The notes: generated by a model from the sequence alone, not told the origin. A DNA stretch of 64,000 bases from Hymenopellis radicata (GCA_015501595.1 JADNRX010000101.1:90852-154851); one strand, 5' to 3'. Counted from the stretch's first letter, positions 45,964 through 58,700 are shown. Made by a program: numbers and translations.

Positions 45964-48081
45964 ATGCTGACGTCCGTCCCTTCTTTAGGTGGCTAACATC
46001 CTGTGGACTTCTCTCTTGCTTTCCAGCTCTGCATTCGTCGGCGGTATATATGCCTCGCGGCCTGGTATACATCGACGACTGTTGGATACACGAGACATCC
46101 CAAACCCCGAGAAATACAACACGACCTATTGGTTCAATCAGCTCATCGACCACGCCAATCCCTCTTTGGGCACGTTCAAGCAGCGTTATTTCTTCTCCGG
46201 AGAATTTTACGAACCAGGTGAGATTCCTCGTTCATTTATTTCCTCTCAACTTTCCCAACATACCTAAAGGCGGACCAATTCTTCTCGTGAACGCCGGAGA
46301 ACAGAACGCAGACAGCAAGTCCCTTCTCTTCAATTTGATGCATATCTATCACGACCACAGACTCTGGCATACCTCACGAATAACAGCATAGTAAGCCTGG
46401 TCGCGCAAGCCGCAACCGGCGCCTCAATCGCCCTCGAGCACCGCTTCTTCGGCCAGAGCAACCCGTACCCCGACCTCTCCGAGGAGAGTCTCAAGTATCT
46501 TACCCTCCAACAAAACATCGACGACATGGTGTACCTAGCACAGAACATCGTGTTACCTATGGAAGGAGGCGACTCGGTCGACCGGATAAGGCTCCATGGA
46601 TTCTTTTTGGCGGAAGTTATCCAGGTACGAATACGAAGTTGCTTCTGTCCTTGATGAATGCGATTATTCACGATGTGTCTTAGGCGCAGTGGTTAACTGG
46701 GCAGTCTACCAGTAACTATGTCCGTCATATCTCCTTAATATACTGACTCCCTGCTAGATGCCCCGAGATCTTCTACGCCGGCTACGCTTCGTCGGCCGTA
46801 GTTGAACCCCTCGGCTGACCGGCACCTAGTTAACACTGTCCCCAGAGACTTCTGGCAGTACGGAGACGCCGTCCGCACCCGCATGCCCGCCAACTGTTCC
46901 AGCGATTTCCAAGCCGTCATATCCCACGTCGATGCCGTCTTCTCCAGCGATGACGACCTCGCAATACAAGCCTTGAAAGAAACATTTGGTATGGGCAACG
47001 TCACCTACGTCGACGATGTCGCAAACAGGCGTATGTTGTATTCCTTTCACGGCGCCTCTGTGTTTTCTCAGAACCGTGATTAGTTAATGAACCAATGGGC
47101 TTTTGGCAGGATCTTCAGCCAGCTGCAGGTCCTAACCAAATGTTCTACGAGTTCTGTGACCTTTTGCAGGTCTGGGAGGTCGACGGGAAGAACACAAGCG
47201 CTCCAGAGAGTGGATGGGGTCTTGATCATGCTCTCGAAGCCTTCGGCTCCTGGATGCGGGAGCGACATCCCTCAATCTCAGAGTGAGCCGTTCGACTGGT
47301 TCTGTGCCTTGTGAGAGACTCATTCCTCCTCTAGTGCGGATATCAGCAGCCACGATGACACTTTACCTCAGTACAGGAATATCAGTGTTGACAATTGGGA
47401 GCGTTCTTGGAGTTGGATGATGTAAGTTTCTTCTGCCAATCTCTGTGCCACACTAAAATAAGGACAGATGCAATGAATTGGGGTGGTTCCAGGTGGGCGC
47501 TGTGCCTCTTCATGTCGCGTATAATCTTCGTTCTAATGGACACATTTCTCTAGACCGGTGCGCCAGAAGGCCATCCAACTATCGTCTCTCGCTTTGTCGA
47601 TCTCGAATTTTATAAGGTACTTGAACCTATTGTCCATGAGAACGTGGTACCACCAACTTACATGCGTAGCGCTCCTCCTGTCAAATGTTCTTCCCGACAA
47701 CCTTTGACGACAAGCTCATGTCCGCGTATCCCGCCGTCGACGCCATCAATACCAAATTTGGTGGATGGAACGTTCACGTTGATCGAGTCTTCTTCGTCAA
47801 TGGCCTTAGTGCGTTTCTTCTTCTACGACGCACGAATGCATAACAGCTCATTCCGGATGCTACTCTTAGATGATCCCTGGCTAGACGCCACAGTCTCGAG
47901 TCGCTCGATCGACTTCCAATCGACCTCCCTGACACCGGTATTTCTCGGCAAGGGATCACACACGTCGGACATGATCGTTGTGAATGCAGATGTAGAACCG
48001 ACGATTGCGTATATTCAGGAGCAGGCGATCGCGTATATGCTGGCCTGGCTCGCAGATTGGACACCTCAAATTGGGGAATGA
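45964..48081 (+). CDS. S28 family serine carboxypeptidase/prolyl peptidase, with apparent frameshifts
   Basis: Secreted or vacuolar peptidase that releases residues after proline. Early sequence includes a hydrophobic signal-like stretch (ILWTSLLLSSSAFVGGIYAS), then YWFNQLIDHANPSLGTFKQR, GPILLVNAGEQNAD, AYLTNNSIVSLVAQA and LEHRFFGQSNPYPDLSEESL. The nucleophile motif is WILFGGSYPG; the acid is in NGLRDPW and the His in GKGSHTSD. Other blocks: DFWQYGDAVRTRMP, NEPMGFWQDLQPAAG and NELGWFQVGAPEG. The stop is TGA 48079-48081. Problems: the only ATG near the TATA box (45964) is out of frame with the signal-like stretch. The frame also breaks between NAGEQNAD and YLTNNS (46315-46365) unless an unusual 68-nt intron is used. 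One base is missing near 46580 where GTCGACCGGATAAG should encode VDPDKAP. The joint near 46800-46850 is also off. It is a pseudogene or an indel-damaged consensus of a real gene. Confidence 0.75.
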
Positions 48082-50384
48082 TCTTGTCAGGGCATACATT
48101 TAATGGAGAATATTACAATGCGTAGTCGTCGTCTGATAGATTACGGTATTGTAATACAATGAAAGTATGTTTGTTGTGAACATTATCCTCACTTGAAGTC
48201 CCTCTCTACCGTATTCCGGCGCTATGGATGGATGGATCATCTCCCACTCCCACCCTTCCCTCTCTCCGTCTAACAGAGTTCGTTCTCGGGCCCAGCCCCC
48301 CTCTGTATCTCATTCTTCCTTGCTCTGCCGACAGTCGCCGCTGCTATCATCCAACACGCGTCTATAACGTGACGAGTACACTGATGTGACACGTCGGTCT
48401 TCTCTTCTTCCCGCCATCATCATCTTTTGCAGTCACCCATTCACGTCTCAGTGGCGTCATCCCACGTTGTCTGCCATCCGGTAAGTCACCGTGCTCGCTG
48501 TGCTAATCGAAATTTTTTGTTGGGCAGCATACCCAGGACACGGTGTCGTCAGGACAACGTCTTTCCAGGCCTTGTATATGTTGTCCAGTGCATTGTCAGT
48601 GCTCTCTCAGTCGTACCATGTTTGCTTACCCCCATCAGAGACCAATCTTCACGTACGACTTCCAGGTTCGTTGACGGTTTCCCGCATTGTATTCGACTGA
48701 TATTCCCTCAGGCGTCCCCACCACGACGAGCGCGTAGTCGGCTGTGGAAACTCGCGCGACTGCGTCGAAGGGTACGTTACACCTTTATTCTATTTTCACT
48801 GCCGTGAGCTCATTTCCCCCTAGACTTGGAATGCGACTAGTGCGGCGCCTTTACGATATACATATGGTGAGTCTTCCTCATTTGTTTTCTGTTCCATATA
48901 TTTGACTGACTGCAATGGTAGATCAAACAAATTAGATATATGGCCGGCTCTTGCTTGGATGTTGTCTGCAAGACACGTCCCGTTCACACTTGGTTTCACA
49001 CTGGTGGAGGCTGCTTGACGGCGAACCTCTGGCTGGCTATCGTTCCGCCCCATGCTTGTAGATATCCGCCCTGACTTTGCGGGCGATCAACAATGGTTAG
49101 TAGACTGTGCGTGGTGCGGAAGTCAAGGTACAGATCATTCACATCGCCAGCACCACCGTCTCGAGCTGAACGCACTCGACCTGTGGCCAGATTATTACCG
49201 CCTTCTCGACCGTTGAAGGTAAAGCGCCGACGGATACACGGGGAGCTCGGTGCCGGCGCTTTGTTTGTTGATGGCACTTACAGCTCTCATTCTTCCCGAG
49301 GCGTACTTACTTGGAACTACAGTGCGAAATTGGTGGGATTGAAGGCGATGGTCGTGGCGGGCCGGGACGGAGCTTCTTTGTCTACGCAGGTGATCTGGAC
49401 GTGTTGAGACAGTGGGTGAAATGCGGCAGGTAGAATTTACCGTGCACGTCCAACGGTCGACACGGTAGCCGTGCACTGCCACACGTCCTACACGGCAGGG
49501 TCCACACGGCCAATCACCAAAACTCACTCATTTTGATCCTTCTTGTCGCTATCTCACCTTGTACAATGTAGAACTAGCCATGAATAACATGTATACGTCC
49601 TTCCAGAGGTTGTCAGCGAGTGTTAGAAGTCAAGAACTACTCAACGGGAGATGTGATGGATGGCCGTGAGCTGCCGTGTACACGTCCAACACGGTAGTAA
49701 ACACGGTCACACTGCCACTGTTTACACGTCCACGGTAGACCACACGGTAGACACGGCCACGGCCACACGGCTACACTGCCACACGTCCAAGCTACACGTC
49801 CAACACGGCCACGGCCAGGGACGATACACGGTAGGCAGGGAAGCGTTACATTAGCGTTACAACGACGTGACGGGGAGGTGACATTGGCGGTAATGATACT
49901 CAACGAGTCCAGGTTCCGTTGAGGGCGTCCGACGTTGCAGAGACTGACTTTCGTCGCCGGCATGTATCGGTACTTATACCTACAGGAGTTTATACCTCTT
50001 CCACGCTCTTCGGCGCGTAGTCGTCCTAGCGAGTAGTAGATTGTGGTGAGGCGAGCAACTCAACGGCCTGACACGGTGAAGTCCTAAATTTTGAAACAAG
50101 GTCAACTTATGTTGATCTGGTTCGAGGTGCGCTGGTGATACCGTTCTGTCGTCGCCGCATACCCTTCGGTACATGTGTGAATACATTGAAGGCTGACAAG
50201 GAGCACAAGTTCTCTCACACCACTCGAATGTACGAATACACCAGTCGAAGGTACGAATACCAGCTTTCTATACCGTGGTTGACGAGACCCCGATAATTGC
50301 CCCATTCGCGGGACAGGAGTAGACATCGTCATTGCGACGATAGAGCCTGTAGAAGCAGACTCAGATACCGAAGCCGATACAGTA
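48082..50384. other. Gene-poor region leading to the low-complexity tracts
   Basis: No gene recognised. Several open frames around 48.43-49.4 kb overlap on both strands; short exon-like pieces with good donors (GTGAGT near 48868) might be a decayed gene. CACGG/CACGTCC-rich tracts occupy 49441-49515 and 49676-49830. Confidence 0.3.
49441..49830 (+). repeat. Degenerate CACGG / CACGTCC low-complexity tracts
   Basis: Two blocks (49441-49515 and 49676-49830) are built from irregular copies of ACACGGCC, ACACGGTAG and ACACGTCCA, for example CCACGGCCACACGGCTACAC. The same motif in reverse orientation occurs at 50897-50998. Confidence 0.7.
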
Positions 50385-50940
50385 TTGCGACTTCACCTGA
50401 AGCTGATCGATGTATCTGATGGCAGGCGATGTCCAGCAAATTCATACAAGGCACAGGCTCTGTCAGCTCCAAGACAATCCGTCATCCCTCTCGCGGTTCC
50501 ACAGCTACTCAACTGTGATGGTGACGAATGGCACCCGCATTCATCTTCTCCGAAGGTGGTAAGTGTAGATGATTGGAGTCAGCGTCCAGTAATCTTGAAA
50601 GGGTGATGTTAACCTGTTGAATCCACCAGTGTCTGCACTGTGTTCGAGATAAAAAGACTTGAATACATACAGACGGGATCCCAACAACAAGGCACCCGAT
50701 TTGACCGCCGTCAATGGTCAACATTGGAAGTACAACATGCCTAGACATGTGGAGGAGCACCATCCAGCATGGAAGCAGCAGGGGCTCGCGGCGTTCATAT
50801 CGTTGGAGGAGCAGCGCGCGCTGCAGATCCCGGATGAGCCGGATGTCGAGATGTCAGAGTCTGAGGAAAAGGAAAAGGATACGGGCACAGGTATTTTACC
50901 GTGTAGGCGGACGTGTGGCCGTGTGGCCGTGGACGTGTAG
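50385..50940 (+). pseudogene. Degraded zinc-finger ORF, possibly transposon-related
   Basis: A first open stretch (50385-50606) has no domain. After a likely intron (GTGATG...CACCAG) the sequence reads CLHCVRDKKT, then in another frame RRDPNNKAPDLTAVNGQHWK, YNMPRHVEEHHPAWKQQG and EQRALQIPDEPDVEMSESEE. The CxxC followed by H-x4-H about 30 residues later resembles a BED- or C2H2-type zinc finger. Such modules in mushroom genomes often belong to transposon-derived genes, but no transposase is visible. The frame shift and short length argue for decay. Confidence 0.3.
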
Positions 50941-50998
50941 GACGTGTAAAGGGCCGTGACGGCCGTGTAGACCAACCCTTGAGTGGCTGTGGGGCCGT
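50897..50998 (-). repeat. GGCCGTGT / GGACGTGT tract, inverse of the 49.4-49.8 kb tracts
   Basis: Irregular copies of GGACGTGT and GGCCGTGT are the reverse complement of the CACGG/CACGTCC motifs at 49441-49830. Together the tracts bracket about 1.1 kb containing the degraded zinc-finger ORF. Confidence 0.65.
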
Positions 50999-51419
50999 GT
51001 CTATAGTTGTTTATTACGGTGTTACGCTTCATGCCGAAGGATCATAACACTGTTAACTTTTACGACCGGGTCTGTTGTCTGGTCAAGGTGAAGGCAAACT
51101 CCAGACTGAGTACTGACTGAAGTGTTGAGTTGAAAATCCGCAGACGTGTCCGAATGAGGTGTTTGAACTGCGACTGTGTTGTGTATTCGAATGAAGGTGT
51201 TTCCGCAAGCGTTTCAAGATGACGGGTCCAAGTCTCAAAAGTGTGAGTGTGCGCGCCGTACTTGCATCCGTCTCAAGAGTACGTCGAGACAGATCGTGAG
51301 TCGAGATGAGTTGCACGTGTTGAGTTGAGAGGCGACGGGCGAAGACGGGAGGAAGGTGACGTCGAGGGTATGCTTCGCAGTGTGCTCTTATCTCGAATAG
51401 ACGGTACCGGCCCCGAGAT

Positions 51420-51461
51420 GGTTAGGATTAGGTGGTGATGGCGAGGGTTAGTAGGATTGGG
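51420..51461 (+). repeat. Telomere-like patch in the satellite unit (first copy)
   Basis: GGTTAGGATTAGGTGG, then GAGGGTTAGTAGGATTGGGG about 10 bases on: degenerate TTAGGG units on the + strand. Present once per unit through the array. Confidence 0.55.
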
Positions 51462-51517
51462 GAAGAGATACAGTATAGCGTATACTATATAATAAATGAT
51501 AATGATTATAACTCAAT

Positions 51518-51546
51518 GAACGGCAGGCGGCCAACGGCCGCCGTTC
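51518..51546. repeat. GC-rich hairpin in the satellite unit (first copy)
   Basis: Outer arms GAACGGC and GCCGTTC and inner arms GGCC and GGCC around AAC can fold into one stem with a four-base AGGC bulge. It directly follows an AT-rich palindrome (AGTATA-GCG-TATACT at about 51471-51486). Both recur in every unit; the hairpin is unchanged in family B while the AT palindrome is weakened (TATAAT). Confidence 0.6.
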
Positions 51547-54500
51547 AACACACGTCTCAATCAAAACGCGCTTCCCGAGTGGGCGACGGCGGGCGGGGCG
51601 TCGAAGCGGACGAAGATCCGAGTCAAGTCAAACTGAACACGGTCTTGAGAGGCAAGTCAAGATGGCGTTCAACTGTTCAAAGCGAGTCTGATCTCAATCA
51701 GCGTCTTTGCAGTGAAGTCAAGGTGAAGGCAAACTCCAGACTGAGTACTGACTGAAGTGTTGAGTTGAAAATCCGCAGACGTGTCCGAATGAGGTGTTTG
51801 AACTGCGACTGTGTTGTGTATTCGAATGAAGGTGTTTCCGCAAGCGTTTCAAGATGACGGGTCCAAGTCTCAAAGTGTGAGTGTGCGCGCCGTACTTGCA
51901 TCCGTCTCAAGAGTACGTCGAGACAGATCGTGAGTCGAGATGAGTTGCACGTGTTGAGTTGAGAGGCGACGGGCGAAGACGGGAGGAAGGTGACGTCGAG
52001 GGTATGCTTCGCAGTGTGCTCTTATCTCGAATAGACGGTACCGGCCCCGAGATGGTTAGGATTAGGTGGTGATGGCGAGGGTTAGTAGGATTGGGGAAGA
52101 GATACAGTATAGCGTATACTATATAATAAATGATAATGATTATAACTCAATGAACGGCAGGCGGCCAACGGCCGCCGTTCAACACACGTCTCAATCAAAA
52201 CGCGCTTCCCGAGTGGGCGACGGCGGGCGGGGCGTCGAAGCGGACGAAGATCCGAGTCAAGTCAAACTGAACACGGTCTTGAGAGGCAAGTCAAGATGGC
52301 GTTCAACTGTTCAAAGCGAGTCTGATCTCAATCAGCGTCTTTGCAGTGAAGTCAAGGTGAAGGCAAACTCCAGACTGAGTACTGACTGAAGTGTTGAGTT
52401 GAAAATCCGCAGACGTGTCCGAATGAGGTGTTTGAACTGCGACTGTGTTGTGTATTCGAATGAAGGTGTTTCCGCAAGCGTTTCAAGATGACGGGTCCAA
52501 GTCTCAAAGTGTGAGTGTGCGCGCCGTACTTGCATCCGTCTCAAGAGTACGTCGAGACAGATCGTGAGTCGAGATGAGTTGCACGTGTTGAGTTGAGAGG
52601 CGACGGGCGAAGACGGGAGGAAGGTGACGTCGAGGGTATGCTTCGCAGTGTGCTCTTATCTCGAATAGACGGTACCGGCCCCGAGATGGTTAGGATTAGG
52701 TGGTGATGGCGAGGGTTAGTAGGATTGGGGAAGAGATACAGTATAGCGTATACTATATAATAAATGATAATGATTATAACTCAATGAACGGCAGGCGGCC
52801 AACGGCCGCCGTTCAACACACGTCTCAATCAAAACGCGCTTCCCGAGTGGGCGACGGCGGGCGGGGCGTCGAAGCGGACGAAGATCCGAGTCAAGTCAAA
52901 CTGAACACGGTCTTGAGAGGCAAGTCAAGATGGCGTTCAACTGTTCAAAGCGAGTCTGATCTCAATCAGCGTCTTTGCAGTGAAGTCAAGGTGAAGGCAA
53001 ACTCCAGACTGAGTACTGACTGAAGTGTTGAGTTGAAAATCCGCAGACGTGTCCGAATGAGGTGTTTGAACTGCGACTGTGTTGTGTATTCGAATGAAGG
53101 TGTTTCCGCAAGCGTTTCAAGATGACGGGTCCAAGTCTCAAAGTGTGAGTGTGCGCGCCGTACTTGCATCCGTCTCAAGAGTACGTCGAGACAGATCGTG
53201 AGTCGAGATGAGTTGCACGTGTTGAGTTGAGAGGCGACGGGCGAAGACGGGAGGAAGGTGACGTCGAGGGTATGCTTCGCAGTGTGCTCTTATCTCGAAT
53301 AGACGTACCGGCCCCGAGATGGTTAGGATTAGGTGGTGATGGCGAGGGTTAGTAGGATTGGGGAAGAGATACAGTATAGCGTATACTATATAATAAATGA
53401 TAATGATTATAACTCAATGAACGGCAGGCGGCCAACGGCCGCCGTTCAACACACGTCTCAATCAAACGCGCTTCCCGAGTGGGCGACGGCGGGCGGGCGT
53501 CGAAGCGGACGAAGATCCGAGTCAAGTCAAACTGAACACGTCTTGAGAGGCAAGTCAAGATGGCGTTCAACTGTTCAAAGCGAGTCTGATCTCAATCAGC
53601 GTCTTTGCAGTGAAGTCAAGGTGAAGGCAAACTCCAGACTGAGTACTGACTGAAGTGTTGAGTTGAAAATCCGCAGACGTGTCCGAATGAGGTGTTTGAA
53701 CTGCGACTGTGTTGTGTATTCGAATGAAGGTGTTTCCGCAAGCGTTTCAAGATGACGGTCCAAGTCTCAAAGTGTGAGTGTGCGCGCCGTACTTGCATCC
53801 GTCTCAAGAGTACGTCGAGACAGATCGTGAGTCGAGATGAGTTGCACGTGTTGAGTTGAGAGGCGACGGGCGAAGACGGGAGGAAGGTGACGTCGAGGGT
53901 ATGCTTCGCAGTGTGCTCTTATCTCGAATAGACGGTACCGGCCCCGAGATGGTTAGGATTAGGTGGTGATGGCGAGGGTTAGTAGGATTGGGGAAGAGAT
54001 ACAGTATAGCGTATACTATATAATAAATGATAATGATTATAACTCAATGAACGGCAGGCGGCCAACGGCCGCCGTTCAACACACGTCTCAATCAAACGCG
54101 CTTCCCGAGTGGGCGACGGCGGGCGGGCGTCGAAGCGGACGAAGATCCGAGTCAAGTCAAACTGAACACGGTCTTGAGAGGCAAGTCAAGATGGCGTTCA
54201 ACTGTTCAAAGCGAGTCTGATCTCAATCAGCGTCTTTGCAGTGAAGTCAAGGTGAAGGCAAACTCCAGACTGAGTACTGACTGAAGTGTTGAGTTGAAAA
54301 TCCGCAGACGTGTCCGAATGAGGTGTTTGAACTGCGACTGTGTTGTGTATTCGAATGAAGGTGTTTCCGCAAGCGTTTCAAGATGACGGGTCCAAGTCTC
54401 AAAGTGTGAGTGTGCGCGCCGTACTTGCATCCGTCTCAAGAGTACGTCGAGACAGATCGTGAGTCGAGATGAGTTGCACGTGTTGAGTTGAGAGGCGACG

Positions 54501-55739
54501 GGCGAAGACGGGAGGAAGGTGACGTCGAGGTATGCTTCGCAGTGTGCTCTTATCTCGAATAGACGGTACCGGCCCGAGATGGTTAGGATTAGGTGGTGAT
54601 GGCGAGGGTTAGTAGGATTGGGGAAGAGATACAGTATAGCGTATACTATATAATAAATGATAATGATTATAACTCAATGAACGGCAGGCGGCCAACGGCC
54701 GCCGTTCAACACACGTCTCAATCAAAACGCGCTTCCGAGTGGGCGACGGCGGGCGGGCGTCGAAGCGGACGAAGATCCGAGTCAAGTCAAACTGAACACG
54801 GTCTTGAGAGGCAAGTCAAGATGGCGTTCAACTGTTCAAAGCGAGTCTGATCTCAATCAGCGTCTTTGCAGTGAAGTCAAGGTGAAGGCAAACTCCAGAC
54901 TGAGTACTGACTGAAGTGTTGAGTTGAAAATCCGCAGACGTGTCCGAATGAGGTGTTTGAACTGCGACTGTGTTGTGTATTCGAATGAAGGTGTTTCCGC
55001 AAGCGTTTCAAGATGACGGGTCCAAGTCTCAAAGTGTGAGTGTGCGCGCCGTACTTGCATCCGTCTCAAGAGTACGTCGAGACAGATCGTGAGTCGAGAT
55101 GAGTTGCACGTGTTGAGTTGAGAGGCGACGGGCGAAGACGGGAGGAAGGTGACGTCGAGGGTATGCTTCGCAGTGTGCTCTTATCTCGAATAGACGGTAC
55201 CGGCCCGAGATGGTTAGGATTAGGTGGTGATGGCGAGGGTTAGTAGGATTGGGGAAGAGATACAGTATAGCGTATACTATATAATAAATGATAATGATTA
55301 TAACTCAATGAACGGCAGGCGGCCAACGGCCGCCGTTCAACACACGTCTCAATCAAACGCGCTTCCCGAGTGGGCGACGGCGGGCGGGGCGTCGAAGCGG
55401 ACGAAGATCCGAGTCAAGTCAAACTGAACACGGTCTTGAGAGGCAAGTCAAGATGGCGTTCAACTGTTCAAAGCGAGTCTGATCTCAATCAGCGTCTTTG
55501 CAGTGAAGTCAAGGTGAAGGCAAACTCCAGACTGAGTACTGACTGAAGTGTTGAGTTGAAAATCGCAGACGTGTCCGAATGAGGTGTTTGAACTGCGACT
55601 GTGTTGTGTATTCGAATGAAGGTGTTTCCGCAAGCGTTTCAAGATGACGGGTCCAAGTCTCAAAGTGTGAGTGTGCGCGCCGTACTTGCATCCGTCTCAA
55701 GAGTACGTCGAGACAGATCGTGAGTCGAGATGAGTTGCA

Positions 55740-58700
55740 CGTGTTGAGTTGAGAGGCGACGGGCGAAGACGGGAGGAAGGTGACGTCGAGGGTATGCTTC
55801 GCAGTGTGCTCTTATCTCGAATAGACGGTACCAGCCCGAGATGGTTAGGATTAGGTGGTGATGGCGAGGGTTAGTAGGATTGGGGAAGAGATACAGTATA
55901 GCGTATAATATATAATAAATGATAATGATTATAACTCAATGAACGGCAGGCGGCCAACGGCCGCCGTTCAACACACGTCTCAATCGAAACGCGCTTCTCG
56001 AGTGGGCGACGGCGGGCGGGGCGAGGCGCCGGGCGGGGAAGATCCGAGTCAAGTCGAACTGAACACGATCTTGAGAGGCAAGTCAAGACGGCGTTCAACT
56101 GTTCAAAGTGAGTCTGATCTCAATCAGCGTCTTTGCAGTGAAGTCAAGGTGAAGGCAAACTCCAGACTGAGTACTGACTGAAGTGTTGAGTTGAAAATGC
56201 GCAGACGTGTCCGAATGAGGTGTTTGAACTGCGACTGTGTTGTGTATTCGAATGAAGGTGTTTCCGCAAGCGTTTCAAGATGACGGGACCAAGTCTCAAA
56301 GTGTGAGTGTGCGCGCCGTACTTGCATCCGTCTCAAGAGTACGTCGAGACAGATCGTGAGTCGAGATGAGTTGCACGTGTTGAGTTGAGAGGCGACGGGC
56401 GAAGACGGGAGGAAGGTGACGTCGAGGGTATGCTTCGCAGTGTGCTCTTATCTCGAATAGACGGTACCAGCCCCGAGATGGTTAGGATTAGGTGGTGATG
56501 GCGAGGGTTAGTAGGATTGGGGAAGAGATACAGTATAGCGTATAATATATAATAAATGATAATGATTATAACTCAATGAACGGCAGGCGGCCAACGGCCG
56601 CCGTTCAACACACGTCTCAATCGAAACGCGCTTCTCGAGTGGGCGACGGCGGGCGGGGCGAGGCGCCGGGCGGGGAAGATCCGAGTCAAGTCGAACTGAA
56701 CACGATCTTGAGAGGCAAGTCAAGACGGCGTTCAACTGTTCAAAGTGAGTCTGATCTCAATCAGCGTCTTTGCAGTGAAGTCAAGGTGAAGGCAAACTCC
56801 AGACTGAGTACTGACTGAAGTGTTGAGTTGAAAATGCGCAGACGTGTCCGAATGAGGTGTTTGAACTGCGACTGTGTTGTGTATTCGAATGAAGGTGTTT
56901 CCGCAAGCGTTTCAAGATGACGGGACCAAGTCTCAAAGTGTGAGTGTGCGCGCCGTACTTGCATCCGTCTCAAGAGTACGTCGAGACAGATCGTGAGTCG
57001 AGATGAGTTGCACGTGTTGAGTTGAGAGGCGACGGGCGAAGACGGGAGGAAGGTGACGTCGAGGGTATGCTTCGCAGTGTGCTCTTAGCTCGAATAGACG
57101 GTACCAGCCCCGAGATGGTTAGGATTAGGTGGTGATGGCGAGGGTTAGTAGGATTGGGGAAGAGATACAGTATAGCGTATAATATATAATAAATGATAAT
57201 GATTATAACTCAATGAACGGCAGGCGGCCAACGGCCGCCGTTCAACACACGTCTCAATCGAAACGCGCTTCTCGAGTGGGCGACGGCGGGCGGGGCGAGG
57301 CGCCGGGCGGGGGAAGATCCGAGTCAAGTCGAACTGAACACGATCTTGAGAGGCAAGTCAAGACGGCGTTCAACTGTTCAAAGTGAGTCTGATCTCAATC
57401 AGCGTCTTTGCAGTGAAGTCAAGGTGAAGGCAAACTCCAGACTGAGTACTGACTGAAGTGTTGAGTTGAAAATGCGCAGACGTGTCCGAATGAGGTGTTT
57501 GAACTGCGACTGTGTTGTGTATTCGAATGAAGGTGTTTCCGCAAGCGTTTCAAGATGACGGGACCAAGTCTCAAAGTGTGAGTGTGCGCGCCGTACTTGC
57601 ATCCGTCTCAAGAGTACGTCGAGACAGATCGTGAGTCGAGATGAGTTGCACGTGTTGAGTTGAGAGGCGACGGGCGAAGACGGGAGGAAGGTGACGTCGA
57701 GGGTATGCTTCGCAGTGTGCTCTTATCTCGAATAGACGGTACCAGCCCCGAGATGGTTAGGATTAGGTGGTGATGGCGAGGGTTAGTAGGATTGGGGAAG
57801 AGATACAGTATAGCGTATAATATATAATAAATGATAATGATTATAACTCAATGAACGGCAGGCGGCCAACGGCCGCCGTTCAACACACGTCTCAATCGAA
57901 ACGCGCTTCTCGAGTGGGCGACGGCGGGCGGGGCGAGGCGCCGGGGCGGGGAAGATCCGAGTCAAGTCGAACTGAACACGATCTTGAGAGGCAAGTCAAG
58001 ACGGCGTTCAACTGTTCAAAGTGAGTCTGATCTCAATCAGCGTCTTTGCAGTGAAGTCAAGGTGAAGGCAAACTCCAGACTGAGTACTGACTGAAGTGTT
58101 GAGTTGAAAATGCGCAGACGTGTCCGAATGAGGTGTTTGAACTGCGACTGTGTTGTGTATTCGAATGAAGGTGTTTCCGCAAGCGTTTCAAGATGACGGG
58201 ACCAAGTCTCAAAGTGTGAGTGTGCGCGCCGTACTTGCATCCGTCTCAAGAGTACGTCGAGACAGATCGTGAGTCGAGATGAGTTGCACGTGTTGAGTTG
58301 AGAGGCGACGGGCGAAGACGGGAGGAAGGTGACGTCGAGGGTATGCTTCGCAGTGTGCTCTTATCTCGAATAGACGGTACCAGCCCCGAGATGGTTAGGA
58401 TTAGGTGGTGATGGCGAGGGTTAGTAGGATTGGGGAAGAGATACAGTATAGCGTATAATATATAATAAATGATAATGATTATAACTCAATGAACGGCAGG
58501 CGGCCAACGGCCGCCGTTCAACACACGTCTCAATCGAAACGCGCTTCTCGAGTGGGCGACGGCGGGCGGGGCGAGGCGCCGGGGCGGGGGAAGATCCGAG
58601 TCAAGTCGAACTGAACACGATCTTGAGAGGCAAGTCAAGACGGCGTTCAACTGTTCAAAGTGAGTCTGATCTCAATCAGCGTCTTTGCAGTGAAGTCAAG

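Larger units (their letters stand above)
51083..55740 (+). repeat. Satellite family A units
   Basis: Seven or so units share diagnostic bases: GCGTATACTATATA in the AT palindrome, GAAGCGGACGAAGATCC after the GC hairpin, AACACGGTCTTGAG, AAATCCGCAGACG and GACGGGTCC. Units 4-7 differ mostly by single-base losses in short homopolymer runs. Confidence 0.85.

Noticed and set aside
46681..46715. tRNA-like string AGGCGCAGTGGTTAACTGG
   Set aside because: It lies in an exon of the S28 gene, encodes the segment after GGSYPG, and no T arm or acceptor stem follows.
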